Below are positions 1 to 6,976 of a stretch of DNA of 31,500 nt, one piece after another. The stretch is from Bacteroidota bacterium. GTDB taxonomy: Bacteria; Bacteroidota; Bacteroidia; Flavobacteriales; Flavobacteriaceae. The translations under genes were made by a program, and so were the position numbers. Under the pieces are notes generated by a model. It had not been told where the DNA came from and did no database searches. It was given only the letters and a program-made list of their open reading frames with translations. The stretch covers positions 1 to 31,500 of the forward strand of contig JAEZGB010000087.1 in the NCBI GenBank assembly GCA_023437485.1. Direction: 5' to 3'. The first letter of the stretch is position 1. Every line of letters begins with the position of its first letter.

Positions 1-61
1 CGATGCACTTGCCAAGATTTCGGCGCTTGAGGAAAGGCTCTCGGGACTTCAGATCAATTAA
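1..61 (+). CDS. C-terminal tail of an unidentified protein (cut by window edge)
   Basis: An open frame runs in from the left edge (codons from base 2) and ends at TAA 59-61. It gives about 19 residues ending ALEERLSGLQIN, which looks like the end of an amphipathic or coiled-coil helix. The stop codon lies in the first copy of the 7-bp repeat that follows. The fragment is too short for a family call, and coding status rests only on the open frame and the sensible helix-like composition. Confidence 0.4.
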   Translation, partial: DALAKISALEERLSGLQIN

Positions 62-94
62 TAATTAATAATTAATAATTAATAATTAATAATT
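56..94. repeat. 7-bp tandem repeat AATTAAT, about 5.6 copies
   Basis: Five perfect copies of AATTAAT plus a partial AATT run without interruption and end at GGGG. The repeat begins in the last sense codon of the upstream gene, so that gene's TAA stop is made by the first unit. Copy-number changes would lengthen the 3' untranslated region but would not alter the protein. Confidence 0.9.
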
Positions 95-142
95 GGGGTC
101 AATTTCAAATTTAAGCGGGAACGCAGAGTAAAAATTTAAGGA

Positions 143-170
143 CTGGTAAGTTTAAAAAATAACTTATCAG
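143..170 (+). terminator. Hairpin in the convergent gap (possible terminator)
   Basis: CTGGTAAGTT (143-152) pairs with AACTTATCAG (161-170), a 10-bp stem with one G-U wobble and an 8-base A-rich loop. It is followed on the plus strand by CCCTTTATTT. The wobble is tolerated in the plus-strand transcript but becomes a C-A mismatch on the other strand, so it better suits the gene ending at 61. The T tract is weak. Confidence 0.4.
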
Positions 171-223
171 CCCTTTATTTATACAACACCTGTTGCTCGC
201 ATTTATAAATTATCAACCCAAAA

Positions 224-991
224 CTAGTACTTTCGCCTCAGCGCATCCTCGTACCTTTCGCCCACTTTTTTCCAATTGATCACATTGAAAAATGCGTCGA
301 TATATTTGCGGCGACGGTATTGGTAACCCAGGTAATAAGCGTGTTCCCAAACGTCAAGTGCCAGTATGGGCGTTCCCGGGACCGTTGCTTGCGGCATCAG
401 CGGGTTGTCCTGGTTGGGTGTCGAGGTTACATGCAATCTGCCGGCTTTGTCAACCACCAGCCAAGCCCATCCTGAACCAAATTGCCTCTCGGCGGCTTCG
501 GTCAATACGGCCCTGAAATTTTCAAAGGACCCAAAATCACGTTCAATAATTTGTCCGATGGTATCCTTGGGTTCACCACCTGCCTTGGGCGCCATAATGT
601 CCCAATACAGGCTGTGGTTGTAAAACCCACCCGCATTGTTCCGAAGCGCGGTATTTGACATGTCCATTTTGCGCAGGATTTCCTCGATGGTAAGTTTTTC
701 CAACTCAGTGCCGGCAAGCGCGCGGTTCAGGTTATTGGTGTAGGTGAGGTAGTGCTTGGAATAGTGATTTTCCATCGTCAGGGCATCGATGTGCGGCGAG
801 AGCGCGTCGTATGGATAGGGGAGCATCACCATGTTGAATGCGCCGGGTTCGGCCCGAACGTCTTCGGGATTGCCAATCTGGACTTTCTCCTGCGCCGTTG
901 GCAAGGGAACTTCGACAACTTCAGTATATTTCCGCCTGTCGCAAGCCAATATCATGGCAAGTATTGCAATGTAAACCAGCGTGTTTTTCAT
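224..991 (-). CDS. Superoxide dismutase, Mn-type, predicted lipoprotein
   Basis: This enzyme dismutates superoxide to peroxide and oxygen. The N-terminus is a lipoprotein signal (hydrophobic 5-16, lipobox ILAC with Cys17), so the enzyme should be membrane-anchored outside the cytoplasm. A linker to about residue 57 precedes the two SOD domains. Metal ligands are visible as His76, His126, Asp213 and His217 (DVWEHAYY). Gly122 in the NAGGFYNH segment and Gln194 in PNQDNPLM are the arrangement usual for Mn or cambialistic enzymes rather than Fe enzymes. Its ATG overlaps the stop of the acyl-CoA-binding protein gene by ATGA (988-991), so it is the last, translationally coupled gene of the phospholipid operon. 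At 255 residues it exceeds a bare SOD (about 200) by the signal and linker. Confidence 0.93.
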   Translation of the reverse strand: MKNTLVYIAILAMILACDRRKYTEVVEVPLPTAQEKVQIGNPEDVRAEPGAFNMVMLPYPYDALSPHIDALTMENHYSKHYLTYTNNLNRALAGTELEKLTIEEILRKMDMSNTALRNNAGGFYNHSLYWDIMAPKAGGEPKDTIGQIIERDFGSFENFRAVLTEAAERQFGSGWAWLVVDKAGRLHVTSTPNQDNPLMPQATVPGTPILALDVWEHAYYLGYQYRRRKYIDAFFNVINWKKVGERYEDALRRKY

Positions 992-1263
992 TTGCCTGAT
1001 TGTTTGTGAAGCTGGTGGATCATTTCAATGTAACGCTCCTTGGCTTCATCGGCCGAAAGATGGCTGATCTGCATCCAGGCATTGGTCTTGAATGCGTTCC
1101 TGAGGTCAAAATTATTGGAATAATTGGTCGATGGCATGCCTAAGGTGGCCTGTTTGTAAAATGCATAAAGCCTCAACTGCACGTCCTGTGGCAATTCGGA
1201 TTGCGACATTCCCGAGGCAATCTCTACGGCCTGGGCAAACCGGCTGTTAAGGTCATCAGGCAT
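988..1263 (-). CDS. Acyl-CoA-binding protein
   Basis: A small cytosolic acyl-CoA carrier expected to buffer long-chain acyl-CoA for lipid synthesis. The family pattern is clear: LYAFYKQATLG in the second helix (Tyr and Lys are CoA contacts) and KTNAWMQISHLSADEAKERYIE-like sequence in the third and fourth helices. With the ATG at 1261-1263 the protein has 91 residues, the usual family length. A TTG four codons upstream (1275) is possible but less likely. The ATG overlaps the psd stop by 8 bp and the 3' end overlaps the SOD start by 4 bp, so all three are probably co-translated. Confidence 0.9.
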   Translation of the reverse strand: MPDDLNSRFAQAVEIASGMSQSELPQDVQLRLYAFYKQATLGMPSTNYSNNFDLRNAFKTNAWMQISHLSADEAKERYIEMIHQLHKQSGK

Positions 1264-1912
1264 TTTTTGAGGCAATGATGGTTTTTCCGCCTACTGCTTT
1301 TTGCTTGAGCGAAACTTCGATTTTGGTTCCGATGGGAAGATAGATATCAACCCGTGACCCGAACTTGATAAACCCGGCGTCGGCGCCCTGTACCACCTGA
1401 TCGCCCACCTTGGCGTAATTGACGATGCGTTTGGCAAGAGCACCGGCAACCTGTCGGTACAGGACCTCGCCAAATTCATGGTTTTCCACTACAACGGTGG
1501 TCCGTTCATTATCGGTGCTTGATTTAGGATCCCATGCCACCAGGAATTTTCCCGGATGGTACTGGCTGTATTTTACTTTGCCTCCCACGGGATAGCGGGT
1601 CACATGCACATTGATGGGCGACATGAAAACCGAAACCTGAAGGCGCTTATCCTTGAAGTATTCGGGTTCATAAACTTCCTCGATCACAACCACCCGGCCA
1701 TCGACGGGCGAGATCACGTGGGCGTCATTGTACGCCACAACACGCTTCGGGTTCCTGAAAAATTGCAGGATAAGCAACAGGAAAATCACGATGATCACCT
1801 GTACGGCCATTAGCAGCCAGCCACTTGCGATGAATTTATCGGCGAGCAGCAAAAGCGCCACGACGATTGTTGTTGAAACCAGGATGATCTTACCGCCTTC
1901 CTTATGAAACAT
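1256..1912 (-). CDS. psd: Phosphatidylserine decarboxylase proenzyme
   Basis: Converts phosphatidylserine to phosphatidylethanolamine at the inner membrane. The 218-residue protein is the short form typical of Bacteroidota. Two hydrophobic segments (about 8-29 and 33-51) precede the catalytic core with SPVDGRVV (68-75) and SPINVHVTRYPVGG. The self-cleavage site is the GSR motif (185-187); Ser186 becomes the pyruvoyl group of the small subunit. I chose the ATG at 1910-1912, which overlaps the cdsA end by 11 bp, over a TTG at 1954 that would extend deep into cdsA. It lies directly after cdsA, the preceding step in phospholipid synthesis. Confidence 0.94.
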   Translation of the reverse strand: MFHKEGGKIILVSTTIVVALLLLADKFIASGWLLMAVQVIIVIFLLLILQFFRNPKRVVAYNDAHVISPVDGRVVVIEEVYEPEYFKDKRLQVSVFMSPINVHVTRYPVGGKVKYSQYHPGKFLVAWDPKSSTDNERTTVVVENHEFGEVLYRQVAGALAKRIVNYAKVGDQVVQGADAGFIKFGSRVDIYLPIGTKIEVSLKQKAVGGKTIIASKNA

Positions 1913-2705
1913 AGCTGATGATTTGAAAAAACAAAAATACAAAAGGCGCGGCAAATATCACGCTGTCCAACCTGTCCAGGATTCCGCCGTGCCCTGGCAT
2001 GATCCTGCCACTGTCCTTGACCATCGCAACGCGTTTGAACTTTGACTGGACTAAATCGCCAAGGGTTCCCGTAATGGAAACAACCACTGCGAGTATAATC
2101 CAAGTCAAAACGGGTGCGTCAAGGGTGTAGCGCGCCAAAAGAAAACCTGCCACGGTTGCGGCAAGTAAGCCGCCCAAAAAGCCTTCGACCGTTTTTTTTG
2201 GCGAAATCTTTTCCAGAAGTTTTCGACGGCCCATGGTTTTGCCCGTAATAAAGGCAAAGGTATCGTTGGTCCATATCAAAATAAAAATGGACAAAAGCAC
2301 CAGGGGTTCGTAACTTCCGTCGATAAATGGGATGCGGGTAATCAGGATAAACGGAAAAACCAGATATCCCAGCAGATAGAGGTATTTTGATGTCTCGTCG
2401 TGTGATTGCCTGCGGTTGTCAAACAGGAAGATCAGGCACTTCACGGAAACGATCAGCGAGATGCCCAGCATCAGCAAATTGCCTGTGTGATAGTTTGAAA
2501 ATTGGGTGAAGGCGATAAACAACCCCAGGCCGGAAAGGATCGGCAGGGTCTTGCGGATGTGGACCAGGTCACAAAATTCCTGGATACAGACTCCCAGGAA
2601 TGTGCCAAACAACAGTAAGAAGGTGAATGGCGAAGAGTAGGTCGCGACGGTCAAAAGCGCGATATAGATAATTCCCGAGAGGCTTCTCGTAAGGGTTTCG
2701 CGCAT
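1902..2705 (-). CDS. cdsA: Phosphatidate cytidylyltransferase (CDP-diacylglycerol synthase)
   Basis: Makes CDP-diacylglycerol from phosphatidate and CTP in the inner membrane. The 267-residue protein is a chain of hydrophobic helices. It ends with the CdsA signature: SKFKR, then VKDSG, then PGHGGILDRLDS with the acidic metal-binding residues. The start is the ATG at 2703-2705, one base after the LUD gene stop; a further in-frame ATG at 2756 lies inside that gene and is rejected. It is followed by psd with an 11-bp overlap. Confidence 0.95.
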   Translation of the reverse strand: MRETLTRSLSGIIYIALLTVATYSSPFTFLLLFGTFLGVCIQEFCDLVHIRKTLPILSGLGLFIAFTQFSNYHTGNLLMLGISLIVSVKCLIFLFDNRRQSHDETSKYLYLLGYLVFPFILITRIPFIDGSYEPLVLLSIFILIWTNDTFAFITGKTMGRRKLLEKISPKKTVEGFLGGLLAATVAGFLLARYTLDAPVLTWIILAVVVSITGTLGDLVQSKFKRVAMVKDSGRIMPGHGGILDRLDSVIFAAPFVFLFFQIISYVS

Positions 2706-2706
2706 T

Positions 2707-3309
2707 TTACAAGTCTTCCAGAAGCAGCAGGTAAAGGTTCTTTGCCGTGCTGCCATATTGCATGAAATCCTCGTCTTTGGATTTCTCGAAATACTTTATG
2801 GTCGTGATGTTGGTGGGGTAGTCCTTGTCATACTTCTTTTTGATAACCCGCAAGCCGTCGCTTTTGGACTCCAGGATCTGACTCGTGGTAGCCAGGATTA
2901 CCATGTTGGCCGGCAGGTCCTGCGGTTTGTTTTGCTTGATCTGATTGGATGAAATAAGCACCGAGCCTTCATCGGCAATCAGGTTTTCGCATGAGGCAAG
3001 CAGGAACTTGGGGTTTACCGGTTTGGTATAATTGAGTTTGTTCTCTTCCAAAAGACTGTACAGGCGCGGCTCAAAACACATTGCATCGCTCTCAAACCAA
3101 TCATTTTCCTCCAGGATATTTTCAAACTGTTCACGCACTTCGTCCATGTTTTCACAGTACAGAAATTTTCCGCCGTTTTTCTTGAAGTTGAAGGTGAACT
3201 TTTCATCCGGCGGGGCCGAACTTGCCCCCTGCGGATTGTTGTATTCATTGTGACTCTCCTGATCAGGTGAATCATTTCCTCCTCTAAAAAGTTTCCTGAA
3301 AAGACTCAT
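2707..3309 (-). CDS. LUD-domain protein (LutC/YkgG-like)
   Basis: A 200-residue protein of the LUD (DUF162) family, related to the LutB/LutC lactate-utilisation proteins. An N-terminal charged, low-complexity stretch (about 10-40) precedes the domain. The segments LIADEGSVLISSNQ and NMVILATTSQI are the glycine- and hydrophobic-rich strands of the fold. No iron-sulfur cysteine cluster is visible, so an LutB-type electron-transfer role is not supported. No other lut genes are nearby. Its place between ftsH and cdsA is, as I recall, the normal flavobacterial arrangement, and its function there is not established. The ATG at 3307-3309 follows a candidate promoter. Confidence 0.82.
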   Translation of the reverse strand: MSLFRKLFRGGNDSPDQESHNEYNNPQGASSAPPDEKFTFNFKKNGGKFLYCENMDEVREQFENILEENDWFESDAMCFEPRLYSLLEENKLNYTKPVNPKFLLASCENLIADEGSVLISSNQIKQNKPQDLPANMVILATTSQILESKSDGLRVIKKKYDKDYPTNITTIKYFEKSKDEDFMQYGSTAKNLYLLLLEDL

Positions 3310-3342
3310 GTTTTTGTCTTTGGTATGGTTTGCCTTAAGTTT

Positions 3343-3350
3343 CAAAGATA
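3343..3350 (-). promoter_or_regulatory. Candidate -7 promoter element for the LUD-cdsA-psd operon
   Basis: Minus-strand TATCTTTG matches TAnnTTTG exactly and lies about 34 bases upstream of the LUD ATG. It abuts the ftsH terminator stem, so any -33 element would fall inside that stem. The nearest TTG is only 15 bases upstream, short of ideal spacing. Confidence 0.5.
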
Positions 3351-3351
3351 A

Positions 3352-3390
3352 AAAAAACTCGACTGCAAAAATTCGGCAGTCGAGTTTTTT
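3352..3390 (-). terminator. Intrinsic terminator after ftsH
   Basis: A perfect 15-bp inverted repeat: AAAAAACTCGACTGC (3352-3366) and its complement at 3376-3390, with a 9-base loop. The GC-rich core is flanked by A and T tracts, so it can work in both directions. It begins about 20 bases beyond the ftsH stop. Confidence 0.85.
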
Positions 3391-3410
3391 GTAAAAATTA
3401 TAGCGGTGGG

Positions 3411-5339
3411 CTAAAGCGAGGTTTCTTCCTGCAGATTTTTGTCCCACGGGCGCTTTCCGAAGATCGTTTCAAGATCATCTTTGAAAATTACTTCCTTGTC
3501 AATCAGGATGTCGGCCAATTGATTGAGCTTGTCCTGATTTTCGCGAAGAATCTGGATTGCGCGCTGGTATTGGCTTTCAATCAACGCCGAGATTTCGCGG
3601 TCAATTACCATGGCAGTCTCCTCTGAATAAGGTTTTGAAAAACTATACTCGTTTTGGCCCGTCGAATCGTAATAGGTCACGTTGCCGATTTTCTCGTTCA
3701 AACCATAAATGGTGACCATTGCACGCGCCTGTTTGGACACTTTTTCAAGATCGCTCAGCGCGCCGGTCGAGATACGCCCAAAGGTCACAAACTCCGCGGC
3801 GCGGCCTCCCATGGTGGCGCACATCTCATCCAGCATCTGGTCGGGCCGCACAATCAGGCGTTCTTCCGGAAGATACCAGGCCGCTCCAAGGCTCTGCCCG
3901 CGCGGAACGATGGTCACTTTAACCAGTGGCGCGGCGTGTTCAAGCATCCAGCTCACCGTGGCGTGGCCCGCTTCGTGGATCGCGATGGCGCGTTTTTCAT
4001 CAGGCGTCACGATTTTGTTCTTTTTTTCCAGGCCTCCGATTATGCGGTCAACGGCATCAAGGAAATCCTGGCGGTCAACGGCTGCTTTATTGTTTCGGGC
4101 GGCAATCAGTGCCGCTTCATTACAGACGTTGGCGATATCGGCTCCGGAAAATCCGGGGGTCTGCTTTGCCAGGAAGTCAGTATCCAGGTCCTCAACTTTT
4201 TTCAATGGGGCGAGGTGCACTTCAAAAATTTCCTTGCGTTCGCGGATATCCGGCAAGTCAACAAAAATCTGCCTGTCAAAACGGCCGGCGCGCATCAGGG
4301 CCTTATCCAAAACATCGGCGCGGTTGGTAGCGGCCAGGACGATAACGTTTGAATTGGTCCCAAAACCGTCCATTTCTGTAAGGAGCTGATTGAGTGTGTT
4401 TTCCCGCTCGTCATTTGAACCTGACATGTTGTTCTTACCGCGGGCGCGCCCTACTGCATCGATTTCGTCAATAAAGATAATGGCAGGCGCTTTTTCCTTG
4501 GCCTGCTTAAAGAGATCGCGTACCCTTGAGGCTCCCACCCCTACAAACATCTCGACGAAATCAGATCCTGAAAGTGAGAAAAACGGAACTTTTGCCTCTC
4601 CCGCTACCGCCTTGGCCAGCAGCGTCTTACCCGTTCCTGGAGGCCCGACCAGAAGGGCTCCTTTCGGGATTTTTCCGCCCAGATTAGTGTACTTTTCAGG
4701 GTTCTTGAGAAATTCCACAATCTCCTGAATCTCCTCTTTGGCACCTTCCAGACCGGCGACATCCTTGAAGGTAGTCTTGATATCGGTTTTTTCGTCAAAA
4801 AGTTTTGCCTTGGATTTGCCGATATTGAAAATCTGGCCGCCCGGACCGCCTGGGCCGGCACCCGACATCCGCCGCATGATAAAGATCCATACCGCAATGA
4901 TGATGATAAAGGGCAGGAGCGTCATCAGGATCTCAGTCCAGTTGTTCTTGGCGCTGAAGTTATAGTCCTTTAACTTGCCCTCGTTTACGGCGTTTTCAAG
5001 CTTGGTTTGGAAGATTTCGTCATTTCCGATGTCGAGGGCGTAATGAGGCCCTTTGTTGGGTTTGTTCAGAAGGCTCTTGGCCACGCCTTTGTGTTGTGGC
5101 AAAGCGGTGGCTTCAGGGGTCAGGTAAACCTCGGCTTCCGATTTATTGTAAACAATGACCTTTTGGATATCTCCGCGTTCCAGGAATTCATTGAATTTTG
5201 ACGATGTGGTCCTGGCAGGCTCCTGGAAGGACGATCCGCCCGAAATGAAACTGATGAACAGGAAAATCAGGATTGCAGCAGCGTAGATCAGCCAGGGGCT
5301 AATCCTAATTCTGTTCGGGTTCTGGTTGTCTTTGGCCAT
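3411..5339 (-). CDS. ftsH: ATP-dependent zinc metalloprotease FtsH
   Basis: A membrane-anchored hexameric AAA+ protease that extracts and degrades membrane and regulatory proteins. The 642 residues show TM1 (about 15-33), a periplasmic domain to about 135, TM2 (137-155) and a Gly-rich linker. Then come Walker A GPPGTGKT (232-239), Walker B IIFIDEID (287-294), the second region of homology with Arg fingers (RAGRFDRQ) and the zinc site HEAGH (455-459). Length and motifs are complete. It starts at the ATG at 5337-5339, 17 bases after the rsfS stop, and ends before a strong terminator. Confidence 0.98.
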   Translation of the reverse strand: MAKDNQNPNRIRISPWLIYAAAILIFLFISFISGGSSFQEPARTTSSKFNEFLERGDIQKVIVYNKSEAEVYLTPEATALPQHKGVAKSLLNKPNKGPHYALDIGNDEIFQTKLENAVNEGKLKDYNFSAKNNWTEILMTLLPFIIIIAVWIFIMRRMSGAGPGGPGGQIFNIGKSKAKLFDEKTDIKTTFKDVAGLEGAKEEIQEIVEFLKNPEKYTNLGGKIPKGALLVGPPGTGKTLLAKAVAGEAKVPFFSLSGSDFVEMFVGVGASRVRDLFKQAKEKAPAIIFIDEIDAVGRARGKNNMSGSNDERENTLNQLLTEMDGFGTNSNVIVLAATNRADVLDKALMRAGRFDRQIFVDLPDIRERKEIFEVHLAPLKKVEDLDTDFLAKQTPGFSGADIANVCNEAALIAARNNKAAVDRQDFLDAVDRIIGGLEKKNKIVTPDEKRAIAIHEAGHATVSWMLEHAAPLVKVTIVPRGQSLGAAWYLPEERLIVRPDQMLDEMCATMGGRAAEFVTFGRISTGALSDLEKVSKQARAMVTIYGLNEKIGNVTYYDSTGQNEYSFSKPYSEETAMVIDREISALIESQYQRAIQILRENQDKLNQLADILIDKEVIFKDDLETIFGKRPWDKNLQEETSL

Positions 5340-5356
5340 TAATTGTGTTCGGGTAG

Positions 5357-5728
5357 TTAGTATTTATTGGCAATGGTGGTAATTTTAGCATCACCCCAAA
5401 GGCTTTCAATGTTGTAATATTCGCGGATGTGTTTCTGGAAAACATGCACGACAATATTGACATAATCCATCAGCACCCACTCACCATTGTCAGTGCCTTC
5501 AACATGCCAGGGCTTGTCTTTAAGTTCCTTTGATACGGTTTTTTGGACTGAGTTAACGATTGCGTTAACCTGGGTGTTGGAATTTCCGTTGCAGATGATA
5601 AAATAGTCGCAGACCGCGGTGTCAATTGCTCTTAAATCCAGGATGTCAATGTCATTACCTTTTACTTCCTCTATTCCTTTGATGATATTGGCTAAAAGTA
5701 CATCGTTGTTGCTTGCTTTTTTAGTCAT
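5357..5728 (-). CDS. rsfS: Ribosomal silencing factor RsfS
   Basis: A 123-residue protein that binds ribosomal protein L14 (uL14) and blocks subunit joining when nutrients are short. Family hallmarks are DILDLRAIDTAVCDYFIICNG, the KPWHVEGTDNGEWVLMDY segment and HVFQKHIREYYNIESLWGDA. Full length. It is the first gene of the rsfS-ftsH pair and is divergent from the biotin ligase, with 94 bases between starts holding a -7 element for each direction. Confidence 0.96.
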   Translation of the reverse strand: MTKKASNNDVLLANIIKGIEEVKGNDIDILDLRAIDTAVCDYFIICNGNSNTQVNAIVNSVQKTVSKELKDKPWHVEGTDNGEWVLMDYVNIVVHVFQKHIREYYNIESLWGDAKITTIANKY

Positions 5729-5748
5729 TTATTAAATATAGTATTGGG

Positions 5749-5756
5749 CAAAGTTA
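5749..5756 (-). promoter_or_regulatory. Candidate -7 element for rsfS-ftsH
   Basis: Minus-strand TAACTTTG, an exact TAnnTTTG match 21 bases upstream of the rsfS ATG. No clear -33 TTG was found at the right distance. Confidence 0.5.
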
Positions 5757-5770
5757 TCAATTTTTGTGGT

Positions 5771-5778
5771 TAAATTTG
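5771..5778 (+). promoter_or_regulatory. Candidate -7 element for the biotin ligase gene
   Basis: Plus-strand TAAATTTG, an exact TAnnTTTG match. TTG at 5744-5746 lies 24 bases upstream, slightly long for a -33 element. The predicted leader to the start codon is about 40 bases. Confidence 0.5.
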
Positions 5779-5822
5779 AACCTTAACATAAGATTAAAAA
5801 GGTCGTTTTCAAATTTTTGCCA

Positions 5823-6542
5823 GTGCGTATAATCAAACTCGATGCCATCCCTTCAACCAATGATTTTCTTAAAGAAATGGCCGCATCCGGCAGTATTGAA
5901 CCTTATACGGTTGCATTTGCCCATTCGCAAACCCGGGGCCGGGGCCAGGCCGGGTCGCGGTGGGTTTCGGAACCCGGTAAAAACCTGACCTTTAGCGTGT
6001 ATGTGCCCGGATCGGTTGCATTTGTCGATAAACTTTTTGGGCTGAACGTCGCGGTTACGCTTGCGGTTTTGCAGGTACTTGACACGTGTAAAGTTCCACG
6101 GCTGAGCGTAAAATGGCCAAATGACATCCTGTCAGGCAACAAAAAGATGGCAGGCATCCTTATTGAGAATTTGGTTGGCCAGCAGATCAACTCGGTAGTG
6201 GGAATTGGCGTGAATGTAAACCAGCGCGATTTTGACGGGCTTCCCTCGGCCTCGTCGATTCTTGTTGAAACCGGGATCGGGCATAACCTGGAGAAGTTAC
6301 TGCAGGAAATTGTCGGGTCAGTCAGGGATAATCTTGCAATTTTGGCCCGGGACCAGGCCGGGTTGTGGGAACAGTACCACAGGCGGTTGTACATGGCTGG
6401 CAAAGCGGCTATGTTTGAAGACTCCGGCGGCAGGTTCATGGCGGTTGTCCGCGGTGTTTCGGCACAGGGCCAACTGGAACTTGAGTTTGAGGACGGGAAT
6501 GTCCGATGCTACGCGGTGCGCGAGGTCAGGATGGTCTATTGA
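5823..6542 (+). CDS. birA: Biotin--[acetyl-CoA-carboxylase] ligase
   Basis: Activates biotin with ATP and transfers it to the carboxyl-carrier lysine of acetyl-CoA carboxylase. The 239 residues hold only the catalytic and C-terminal domains, with no N-terminal winged helix, so this is a class I ligase without repressor function. The biotinyl-AMP loop appears as GRGQAGSRW, followed by NLTFSVYV, KWPNDI with the catalytic lysine region, and KMAGILIE. No ATG is available: GTG at 5823 gives the usual N-terminus (VRIIKLDAIPSTNDF), while a TTG six bases earlier is the alternative. Its stop overlaps the end of the convergent GldH-like gene by 7 bp. Confidence 0.92.
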   Translation: MRIIKLDAIPSTNDFLKEMAASGSIEPYTVAFAHSQTRGRGQAGSRWVSEPGKNLTFSVYVPGSVAFVDKLFGLNVAVTLAVLQVLDTCKVPRLSVKWPNDILSGNKKMAGILIENLVGQQINSVVGIGVNVNQRDFDGLPSASSILVETGIGHNLEKLLQEIVGSVRDNLAILARDQAGLWEQYHRRLYMAGKAAMFEDSGGRFMAVVRGVSAQGQLELEFEDGNVRCYAVREVRMVY

Positions 6543-6976
6543 TCTTTTTTGACCGAGAAGCCCGCCCGGATCACATTGGGAAGGAAATCGTGGTCAAAAT
6601 CCTGGTTGAGAGCCAGTTTGTAGGCGCCGGGCTGAAGTTCCGCGGTGGTAATTAGTGCCGATATGTCGCAGTAATCGCCTGCGCAGTCGCCTGCGTGTTT
6701 GCCGTTTTTCATGATCTGCAGATCAAAATCAAAAGTCTCTGAATGCGGGCCCGAGAGTGACATCCGCATCGGTACCGATGCCATCGGTATACCTTCGTAA
6801 ACATGGCTGAAATCAACAAAAAGATTGTACCGCCCGGCTTCCCGGATTTCAAAATCGAATATTACGGCCTGTGAACGGGGCCATCGGTTTGAATCAAACG
6901 TCTCTGAATCGCTAAAAACCTTTCCGGCGCACGCCAAAAGGGTCAAAAAACTTGCTATTGCCAAAAGTTTTCTCAT
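6536..6976 (-). CDS. GldH-like lipoprotein at the end of the exporter operon
   Basis: A 146-residue predicted lipoprotein (signal 1-15, lipobox LLAC, Cys16). The body resembles gliding-motility lipoprotein GldH: an early FDSNRWP segment, a strand FDFEIREAGRYNLFVDF, and a closing LQPGAYKLALNQDF followed by a final strand. The match is by eye and partial. Its ATG overlaps the TolC-type gene stop by ATGA (6973-6976), so it is coupled to the exporter. In flavobacteria gldH, as I recall, does not sit with ABC exporters, so this may be a divergent paralogue serving secretion rather than the motility gene itself. Confidence 0.6.
   Translation of the reverse strand: MRKLLAIASFLTLLACAGKVFSDSETFDSNRWPRSQAVIFDFEIREAGRYNLFVDFSHVYEGIPMASVPMRMSLSGPHSETFDFDLQIMKNGKHAGDCAGDYCDISALITTAELQPGAYKLALNQDFDHDFLPNVIRAGFSVKKDQ

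Noticed and set aside
56..94. CRISPR-like repeat
   Set aside because: Units are 7 bp and contiguous, with no spacers and no cas gene.
3654..4389. Long open frames on the plus strand opposite ftsH
   Set aside because: They lie fully antisense to a complete, motif-rich ftsH; their proteins look like frame shadows (Arg, Ser and His rich) with no family features.
5817..5822. TTG at 5817 as the birA start
   Set aside because: GTG at 5823 gives the family N-terminus; both remain possible, but the TTG adds only two residues with no support.
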